Shown here: piece after piece, positions 7,367 through 12,112 of the stretch
Layout: every line of letters begins with the position of its first letter
Numbering within the stretch: the stretch's first letter is position 1
Source of the DNA: an uncultured bacterium
Lineage (GTDB): Bacteria; Auribacterota; Tritonobacteria; UBA1439
Length of the DNA stretch: 12,112 nucleotides
Assembly (NCBI GenBank): GCA_937858775.1
Contig: CALLYX010000062.1
Location: 1-12,112, forward strand
Reading direction: 5' to 3'
Made by a program: the position numbers and the translations under genes
Notes under the pieces: generated by a model
Databases searched by the model: none
The model's input: the letters and a program-made list of their open reading frames with translations, nothing else
What the model was told of the DNA's origin: nothing

Positions 7367-8221
7367 CTATCCCTCTTCCCGCGCCTTCATCCTTCCCAGG
7401 ATATCATCGTGCGAAATCCAGTAATACCTCAGCAGAATCAGCACGATGATGAGAACGAACGGAAGGGAGAAGAACGGGTGTACGGCTACTGCCGCTGATA
7501 GGCCAGCGGCGGCAAGAAGGACGGTGAGGGCGGCGAGGCGGGGTGCGGACACAAGGGATAGAACGCCGTCGAGCGATAGCCCGGCCAGACGCAGGAGGGT
7601 GTATTTGCTTCTGCCCAGTTTCCTTTCCTCCGAGTGGAAGTATATCTTCTGAACGCACCCGGAGGAATTCCGCGGCAATCTCAGCCTGAGAAAGTGCGCC
7701 CATTTCTTGGTATCTACGATCATATCCTTGTAAGCGCGTGAAACAAGGCGATAGTAGACATTCTGTTCAGCCAGGTTTACGCCCGTGATCGCCCTCGCGA
7801 CCGCCCTGAACAAGGCCGCGCCCGCATCGCGGTATATCCTTCTCTTCTTTAGGGTCAACCTGACGGCCTGGACAAGATCAGCCCCGGCCAGATGATAGTC
7901 GATCATCCGAGGAATCAGCCCCGGCGGATGCCCGCCGTCAACCCCCATCATTATCACCGCGTCCGCGGAGGAGCGGCTCATCCCGAACACCACGGCCGGG
8001 CCCTCGCCGAACCCCCTGGCCAGCGAGTAGAACCTGACATTGCCTCTCGATTTCGATATCTCCCGCAATATACGCACTGTGGCATCAGTGCTGCTGTCCT
8101 CTACGAAGATGATGCCGAGCGATACGAATTCGGGGATGGGAAGCCGACTCACGGATTCGACGAAGGGAGGGATGCATTGCTCCTCGTCGCGGACGGCGGT
8201 TATGATATCGATCGATTTCAA
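7367..8221 (-). CDS. GT2 glycosyltransferase with C-terminal membrane helices (GtrB/DPM-like)
   Basis: A 284-residue protein with a GT-A domain (about 1-205) and two hydrophobic C-terminal segments (about 229-247 and 252-266), ending in a charged tail. This resembles GtrB/DPM-type enzymes that transfer a sugar to a polyprenyl phosphate at the membrane. Motifs are IDIITAVRDEEQ (4-15), VEDSSTDAT (40-48) and MGVDGGHPPG (92-101). At the last, the family usually has MDADLQHPP, so the first Asp of DxD is Gly93 here and only Asp95 remains. The start I choose is TTG at 8221-8219, overlapping the upstream TGA as TTGA, which suits translational coupling. The frame is open further upstream, but that part lies inside the acetyltransferase gene and is not protein-like. 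It is the last gene of the right arm. Confidence 0.87.
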   Translation of the reverse strand: MKSIDIITAVRDEEQCIPPFVESVSRLPIPEFVSLGIIFVEDSSTDATVRILREISKSRGNVRFYSLARGFGEGPAVVFGMSRSSADAVIMMGVDGGHPPGLIPRMIDYHLAGADLVQAVRLTLKKRRIYRDAGAALFRAVARAITGVNLAEQNVYYRLVSRAYKDMIVDTKKWAHFLRLRLPRNSSGCVQKIYFHSEERKLGRSKYTLLRLAGLSLDGVLSLVSAPRLAALTVLLAAAGLSAAVAVHPFFSLPFVLIIVLILLRYYWISHDDILGRMKAREEG

Positions 8222-8850
8222 CGCGTCGGCCTGGCGGGGACACCCATGTATCTTCCGTTTTCCCGGCAATCCGTTACGACCACCGCCCCCGCGCCTATGA
8301 AGCAGCCCATGCCGATGGTCATGCCCTGGATCACGGAGGCCCCCGTCCCGATAAAGGAGTCGCTCCCCACCCTCACCCCGCCGCTCAACGTCGCGCCGGG
8401 GCATAGGTGGACAAAGTCCCCGATCTCGCAATCATGGTCGACGGATGAACTTGTGTTGAGGATGCAGTGCGACCCTATTCTTGTCCCCGCATTGATAACC
8501 GCCCCGTCCATGACGACGGTACCATCCCCGATGGAGACGCATTCATTGACGATGGCGCAGGGTGAGATCACCGCGGGGAAGGCAAAGCCGACCGCCGAAG
8601 CCCTTAGACTGAGCGCATGCCTCAGGGCGGCGCCCTCCGGATGGCCCACCCCGAGCACCGCGTTTGTCACGCGCTTCTCGTTTAGGAGACGAGGCAACAC
8701 GTCGTCGCCGCCCAGGCACCGCACGCCCAGGACGCTGCCGTGGTCGAATGGATCGACATACCCCGCGATATCGTAGTCGCTGAGTTTCTTCAGTATCGAG
8801 ATGACCACCTTTGCGTGCCCGCCGCCGCCCAGTATCACGATGCTATTCAT
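8218..8850 (-). CDS. NeuD/PglD-like sugar O- or N-acyltransferase, left-handed beta-helix
   Basis: A 210-residue protein of normal length for the NeuD/PglD family. The N-terminal Rossmann-like domain starts IVILGGGGHAKVV (4-16), which binds the nucleotide sugar in PglD. The rest (about 95-195) is a left-handed beta-helix of hexapeptide repeats. His139 in SSVDHDCEIGD is the expected catalytic base, and the C-terminal MGVPARP (202-208) is typical. Such enzymes use acetyl-CoA to acylate an amino or hydroxyl group on a sugar. Beside a PLP aminotransferase, the likely role is N-acylating the amine that enzyme installs (inference). Its ATG overlaps the aminotransferase end by 8 bp, and its TGA overlaps the next start. 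Confidence 0.9.
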   Translation of the reverse strand: MNSIVILGGGGHAKVVISILKKLSDYDIAGYVDPFDHGSVLGVRCLGGDDVLPRLLNEKRVTNAVLGVGHPEGAALRHALSLRASAVGFAFPAVISPCAIVNECVSIGDGTVVMDGAVINAGTRIGSHCILNTSSSVDHDCEIGDFVHLCPGATLSGGVRVGSDSFIGTGASVIQGMTIGMGCFIGAGAVVVTDCRENGRYMGVPARPTR

Positions 8851-9997
8851 TTTTCAATATCCGTGTCACCTTTTCGATAGAGGAGCGGTCCAAGCCCACC
8901 GAGCACGGTATGTTTAGCGTACTTTCGAGGAGCCCCAATGCCTTCTCGATCCTATAGCGCTGACAGTCGCGATACGGTCTCTGCAGGTGGTTGGGGAACC
9001 AGACGGGGCGGGTCTCAATGCCGTGTGCCGAGAGATGCGTCATCAGCTCATCCCTGTTCCTGCCGTAGGCCGTTGCGTCGATCTGGAGGCAGTAGAACCA
9101 ATGGTTTGAGCGGGCGTAGCCGGGCGCCCCGGCCAGGCGCACTCCCGGGACCCCGCGCAGTTCCCGTGCGTAGTGCATGTAATTCCGCCTCTTTATTTCA
9201 AGGTACTCCGGCAGCCTCTCGAGCTGGGCGACGCCTATGGCCGCCTGGATGTTCGTCAGCCTGAAGTTGTAGCCCACATCGTTGTGAATATATCTAAGCG
9301 ATTCATCCTTCGCCTGTGTCGTCAGATAGCGCGCCCTCTCGCCGTATTCGTCGCTGTCCGTCACGATCATCCCCCCGCCGCCGGTGGTGATGATCTTATT
9401 GCCGTTGAAGGAGTAGCAGCCGATTTCCCCTACGGTGCCGGTGAATTTGCCTTGCAATGCCCCCGACGTATAGTATGTCCCAAGGCTTTCGGCGGCGTCT
9501 TCCACGATCCGTATCTTCCTCTCCGCGCATATCCGGACGAGGTCTTCCAGGGCGGCCGCGTTGCCGAAGACGTGGACGGGAACGATCGCGGACACGCGCC
9601 TGTTGGTCCTTTTATTGCGGGTCTCCCCTTTCCTGAAGGCGGTCTCCTTCAGGATGAAATCGGCGGTCTTTTCCGCATCGATGCAGTAGAAATCGTCGCA
9701 GTCCATGAACACGGGCTCCGCTCCCAGGTAGCGCGCCGCGTTTACGGGGGCTATGAACGTCAGCGTGGGAACGATCACTTCATCGCCTGGGACGACGCCG
9801 ACCAACCGCAGGGCGACTTGAAGCGCCGCCGTGCCGTTCGCGCACCCTACCGCGTGCCTTGCGCCCGTGTACCCGCAGATATCGCCCTCGAACCTGTCCA
9901 CGTATTTCCCGACGGAAGATACCCAGCCGGTATCCAGGCAGTCCTTGACGTACTTCCACTCGTTGCCCGAGATGTGGGGCACCGATAAAGGGATCAT
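8843..9997 (-). CDS. LegC-type PLP sugar aminotransferase (DegT/DnrJ/EryC1 family)
   Basis: A 384-residue fold-type I aminotransferase. The N-terminus IPLSVPHISGNEWKYVKDCL (2-21), continuing to DTGWVSSVGKYVDRFE (22-37), is the recognisable opening of LegC-like nucleotide-sugar aminotransferases. VEDAAES (165-171) holds the Asp that contacts the PLP ring nitrogen, and Lys201 in SFNGNKIITTGGGGM is the expected Schiff-base lysine. LegC makes a 4-amino-4,6-dideoxy sugar in legionaminic acid synthesis, and relatives serve bacillosamine-like and perosamine-like pathways. The NeuD-like acyltransferase next to it fits an N-acylated amino sugar. The window lacks the matching 4,6-dehydratase, sialic-acid-type synthase and hydrolysing epimerase, so legionaminic acid itself is not shown. 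The start ATG is 3 bp after the preceding stop, with GAGG at 9999-10002. Confidence 0.92.
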   Translation of the reverse strand: MIPLSVPHISGNEWKYVKDCLDTGWVSSVGKYVDRFEGDICGYTGARHAVGCANGTAALQVALRLVGVVPGDEVIVPTLTFIAPVNAARYLGAEPVFMDCDDFYCIDAEKTADFILKETAFRKGETRNKRTNRRVSAIVPVHVFGNAAALEDLVRICAERKIRIVEDAAESLGTYYTSGALQGKFTGTVGEIGCYSFNGNKIITTGGGGMIVTDSDEYGERARYLTTQAKDESLRYIHNDVGYNFRLTNIQAAIGVAQLERLPEYLEIKRRNYMHYARELRGVPGVRLAGAPGYARSNHWFYCLQIDATAYGRNRDELMTHLSAHGIETRPVWFPNHLQRPYRDCQRYRIEKALGLLESTLNIPCSVGLDRSSIEKVTRILKNE

Positions 9998-10000
9998 GCC

Positions 10001-10702
10001 TCAGCCCTCGACCCTGAAATGCTTCTCATACGCCGTCTGGGCCTCGTCGAAATCATCCATGCGCCCGATGTCGATCCAATACTCGGTCATAAGGTAGCGC
10101 GCGACCTTTTGGCCCGCGGCCAGCATGCGTTCGATGAGCGTGTCTATCCCGAAATATTGCCCATCCGGTATGAGGGGGAATATCTCCGGCTTCAACACGT
10201 AGATGCCCGCCAGGATTTCGAAATTAAAATTGGGCTTCTCTTCGACATGCACGATATGATCGTCGACGGTCCGGACGTTGCCGAAGTTGAACGGCGTAAG
10301 TATCTTCTTCGTCACAACGGTCAGCAGGGCGGAATTGGCGAGGGCGTACTCGTAAAGGTTGTGAAAATCCAGGGTCGTCAGGATATCGCCGTTCATCATG
10401 ATAAACGGCTCGTCCAGCCTGTCCTTCAGGATGGAAACCGGTCCGCAGGTCCCGAGGGGTTTCGTCTCCTTGCTGATCGTGAGCTTGACCCCCAGGCGCG
10501 AACCATCCCCCAGGAACGAGCTTATATAGTCCGCCTTGTAGAAGGTCACTATGAATATCTCGTTGAAACCGAACTTCTTCAGCCGCGATATCTGCAGCTC
10601 CAGGATGGAGCTTTCCCCTATGGGGAGGAGCGGCTTGGGGATCGCCTCCGTGAACGGTTTGAGTCTGGACCCCAGGCCGCCGGCGAGGATCAGCGCCTTC
10701 AT
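10001..10702 (-). CDS. Sugar-1-phosphate nucleotidyltransferase
   Basis: A 233-residue NTP_transferase family enzyme that joins a sugar-1-phosphate to an NTP to give an NDP-sugar. The signature AGGLGSRLKPFTEAIPKPLL (7-26) is complete; NGDILTTLDF (104-113) carries the metal-binding Asp106, and VEEKPNF (153-159) and YWIDIGRMDDF (208-218) are the later substrate motifs. Its length fits single-domain mannose-, heptose- or glucosamine-type enzymes without a C-terminal helix or CBS domain; base and sugar are not determined. The start ATG at 10702-10700 overlaps the restored epimerase stop as ATGA, the expected coupling in this operon. In the sequence as given, the shifted epimerase frame runs straight into this gene in frame with no stop, so a fused product is also formally possible. 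Confidence 0.93.
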   Translation of the reverse strand: MKALILAGGLGSRLKPFTEAIPKPLLPIGESSILELQISRLKKFGFNEIFIVTFYKADYISSFLGDGSRLGVKLTISKETKPLGTCGPVSILKDRLDEPFIMMNGDILTTLDFHNLYEYALANSALLTVVTKKILTPFNFGNVRTVDDHIVHVEEKPNFNFEILAGIYVLKPEIFPLIPDGQYFGIDTLIERMLAAGQKVARYLMTEYWIDIGRMDDFDEAQTAYEKHFRVEG

Positions 10703-11782
10703 CGCGGTTCGCGAGCCCCTATGGAGTAGTTGCCGTAGAAATTTCTTCGCGAGTCGACATCGTCGAAGATGCCGTTCCGTATCGCCGCGGCCAACGCGCG
10801 CACGGAATCCTCGATCCGGAAACGGGCGCGAAAGCCGAGGCCCGACTGTATCGCATCGAAGGATACGCGGTAGTTCCTCCTGTCGACGCCTCCCCTCTGG
10901 TAGATCACCCTGCCCCCCCCCGATGACCCCCAGAATGGCATCGACCAGCATCTTCTTCGTGTAGTTGTTCTCCCTGCCCCCGACGTTGAATATCCTCCCG
11001 CTCACTGTCCCGCTCGGCCTCTCGATGACCAGGCAGATGGCTTCCGATATGTCGGCGACATGACAGTAGGGTCGCCAGGTGTCCTCATCGTACACTCGGA
11101 GATCCCTCCCCAATGCGAGCTCCCGCGTGAATTCCGACACGGTGAGGTCGAACCTCATGCGCGCAGATATGCCGAACGCCGTGGAGAGGCGCAGGATTAC
11201 GGGGCAGAAGTCCGCGCGCTGCGCGTCCCTGACGATCCGGTTCTCGAAATCCACCTTCGTCTCCGCGTATAGGGAGAGGGGTTTCAACTCCCGTTCCTCA
11301 TCCGCGTATCCTTCGTCGGCCACCGCCCCGTAGTTGCTGCATGTCGAGGTGAATATGAACCTGCCGATGCGGCGCCCGTGCAACCGATCGAACAGCGCCG
11401 CCGGGCCCTCGCTGTTTGTGCGCTTTGCCAACCCCGGATATTTTTTGCAGATAGGCTCCCCCACGAGCGCCGCCAAAAGCACGACGTCGGTGACGCCGCG
11501 GAGGGAGCGATCGATGACGCCCGTGTCGCAGAAGTCGCCGTGGATGAACGAGAATGAGGATTCCTCCGCCAAATCGGCCAGGGAAGAACCATGGCCGTAG
11601 ATGAGGTTGTCGAGCACCCGTACCCTGTAGCCCCGCCGAAGGAGATCCCGCACCAGAACGCAGCCGATGTATCCCGCCCCGCCGATGACGAGGACGGTTC
11701 TTTCCCCCCGCCCGGCGGATTCCGTTTCGCGGGGCGCAGCAGGTGCGTATACCCGTTCCGGCTCGCGTCCTCCGTGGGGCAT
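10699..11782 (-). pseudogene. NAD-dependent sugar epimerase/dehydratase (extended SDR), frameshifted at a G9 run
   Basis: An extended short-chain dehydrogenase acting on nucleotide sugars. GGAGYIG (34-40) is the NAD-binding loop, Asp58 in VRVLDN favours NAD, FTSTCSNYG (144-152) and YAETK (172-176, Tyr172/Lys176) are catalytic, and RPYCHVADISEAI and FNVGG follow. The frame breaks at nine G (coding strand) at 10913-10921, after residue 290. With eight G, translation continues as RVIYQRGGVDRRNYRVSF, the expected C-terminus of this family, giving 360 residues and a TGA overlapping the next ATG as ATGA. With nine, it stays open into the next gene. The start is ATG 11782, set by AAGGAGG at 11788-11794; earlier in-frame starts at 11887 and 11878 lack a ribosome site. 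This may be a phase-variable gene, a new mutation or a homopolymer error. The exact reaction is unknown. Confidence 0.85.
10913..10921 (-). repeat. G9 homopolymer (C9 on + strand) at the epimerase frameshift
   Basis: Nine consecutive C on the + strand read as nine G in the coding direction, encoding Gly288-290 of the epimerase. Eight or eleven G would keep the epimerase in the frame that ends at 10699; nine puts the ribosome in the frame of the downstream nucleotidyltransferase. Runs of this kind undergo slipped-strand mispairing in phase-variable glycan genes of some bacteria and are also a common place for sequencing error. Confidence 0.9.
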
Positions 11783-11787
11783 GATCT

Positions 11788-11794
11788 CCTCCTT
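11788..11794 (-). promoter_or_regulatory. Strong ribosome-binding site fixing the epimerase start
   Basis: AAGGAGG on the minus strand lies 5 nt before the ATG at 11782. It is the best Shine-Dalgarno sequence in the right arm and decides between several in-frame starts. A weak 5-bp stem (GACAC 11798-11802 with GTGTC 11815-11819) lies just upstream of it in the transcript. Confidence 0.8.
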
Positions 11795-11821
11795 ATCGAC
11801 ACCGCACCCGGAGAGTGTCAT

Positions 11822-11876
11822 ATCCCCCTTGGGGATTCCAAGAAGGGACGAAAAAACGTCATGGGACGAGCCGTCC
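11822..11876 (-). promoter_or_regulatory. Structured leader with three small hairpins
   Basis: Three adjacent inverted repeats lie upstream of the epimerase: ATCCCC/GGGGAT (11822-11827 with 11831-11836, 3-nt loop), GACG/CGTC around six A (11847-11860), and GGACG/CGTCC (11864-11868 with 11872-11876, 3-nt loop). The heptamer GGGACGA occurs twice (11845-11851 and 11863-11869), so the CGTCC arm could pair with either copy. The RNA could thus fold in two exclusive ways, as attenuators do. No match to a known riboswitch was recognised. Confidence 0.35.
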
Positions 11877-11944
11877 ATCGGGGACACGGCGCTCCCAAGG
11901 GCGCAGCGGCCGAATTGTATGCGGATGCGGCGGCCGCAGGCAAA

Positions 11945-11953
11945 AGTATAGCA
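11945..11953 (-). promoter_or_regulatory. Candidate extended -10 promoter for the right-arm operon
   Basis: On the minus strand TGC-TATACT fits the extended -10 pattern TGnTATAAT with one mismatch. The best -35 candidate at 17 bp is TTCAGC (11968-11973), only three of six matches, which is acceptable where an extended -10 is present. Transcription would begin near 11938, giving a leader of about 155 nt before the epimerase ATG. Confidence 0.5.
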
Positions 11954-12112
11954 GAACGAGGGGCGCCGCTGAAGATGTAATAGCGATCAGGACTTTCCCC
12001 GTTTTTTATAGAAGCGAGGCAAAGGTGAGTTGTCGGGTATCCTCGACAACCGCCCGCACACAGAGAGGGCCCTTGCCCAAGCGACGCAAGATGTACGCGA
12101 TGCCGTCGGCGA
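11954..12112. other. Right-end region with no confident gene
   Basis: Together with the leader, 330 bases (11783-12112) hold no gene I can support. A short minus-strand frame, open from the window edge to a TAA at 12006-12008 (34 residues, beginning ADGIAYILRRLGKG), looks somewhat protein-like and could be the end of a neighbouring gene. An overlapping + strand frame from GTG 12025 with GAGG at 12016-12019 is also open to the edge. The two conflict and neither can be chosen from this sequence. Confidence 0.4.
12029..12050. repeat. Long inverted repeat
   Basis: GTTGTCG (12029-12035) and CGACAAC (12044-12050) form a perfect 7-bp stem. It extends to 9 bp through a G-T and a G-C pair, closing on a 4-nt TATC loop. 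No T-run follows on either strand. It could be a regulator-binding palindrome or a weak transcript-end hairpin; it lies about 76 bp upstream of the candidate right-arm -10. Confidence 0.55.

Noticed and set aside
8222..8431. N-terminal extension of the last GT2 frame
   Set aside because: It lies entirely inside the acetyltransferase gene and is Arg/Gly-rich out-of-frame sequence; the GT2 fold begins just after the TTG at 8221.
12006..12110. 34-residue minus-strand frame running off the window edge
   Set aside because: Somewhat protein-like but too short to identify, and an overlapping + strand frame is also open; left as undetermined.

Overview
The window is one GC-rich (roughly 60-65% by eye) bacterial locus that looks like part of a surface-glycan or glycolipid biosynthesis cluster. 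There are Shine-Dalgarno starts, sigma70-like promoter hexamers, and tightly packed or overlapping genes. No tRNA, rRNA, CRISPR array or insertion sequence is visible. Two cobalamin-binding radical SAM proteins suggest an anaerobic or low-oxygen lifestyle, but that is inference. The sequence does not allow a phylum to be named.

Left arm, + strand, 118-7306. A clear promoter (TTGTCC-17 bp-TATAAT) drives six genes in order: a GT2 glycosyltransferase, an AsnB-type asparagine synthase/amidotransferase whose catalytic Cys is replaced by Ser, a class I SAM methyltransferase, a B12-binding radical SAM protein, a second GT2 enzyme of the polyprenyl-phosphate mannose/glucose synthase type, and a second B12-binding radical SAM protein. 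Most gaps are under 75 bp, and the first two genes overlap by 13 bp.

Right arm, - strand, 11953 down to 7367. Behind a candidate extended -10 promoter and a structured leader come an NAD-dependent sugar epimerase/dehydratase, a sugar-1-phosphate nucleotidyltransferase, a LegC-type PLP aminotransferase, a NeuD/PglD-like hexapeptide acetyltransferase, and a third GT2 enzyme with C-terminal membrane helices. All junctions overlap (ATGA, TTGA, 8 bp) or are 3 bp apart. The epimerase is frameshifted in this sequence at a run of nine G (coding strand). One G fewer restores a full-length product ending in the ATGA overlap with the next gene. The two arms converge on a 60-bp gap at 7307-7366.

How the genes may work together (inference). 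The right arm makes and activates a sugar: the nucleotidyltransferase charges a sugar-1-phosphate, the SDR enzyme oxidises or epimerises it, the aminotransferase adds an amine, and the NeuD-like enzyme acylates it. The three GT2 enzymes move sugars onto a lipid or glycan. The left arm adds amide, methyl and B12/radical-dependent modifications. No flippase, polymerase, ligase or initiating phosphoglycosyltransferase is present, so the pathway must extend outside the window.

The most interesting points are the Ser-for-Cys amidotransferase, the G9 frameshift with intact downstream coupling, the paired B12-radical SAM enzymes with a shared C-terminal tail, the altered Asp motifs in two GT2 enzymes, and a leader with mutually exclusive hairpins.
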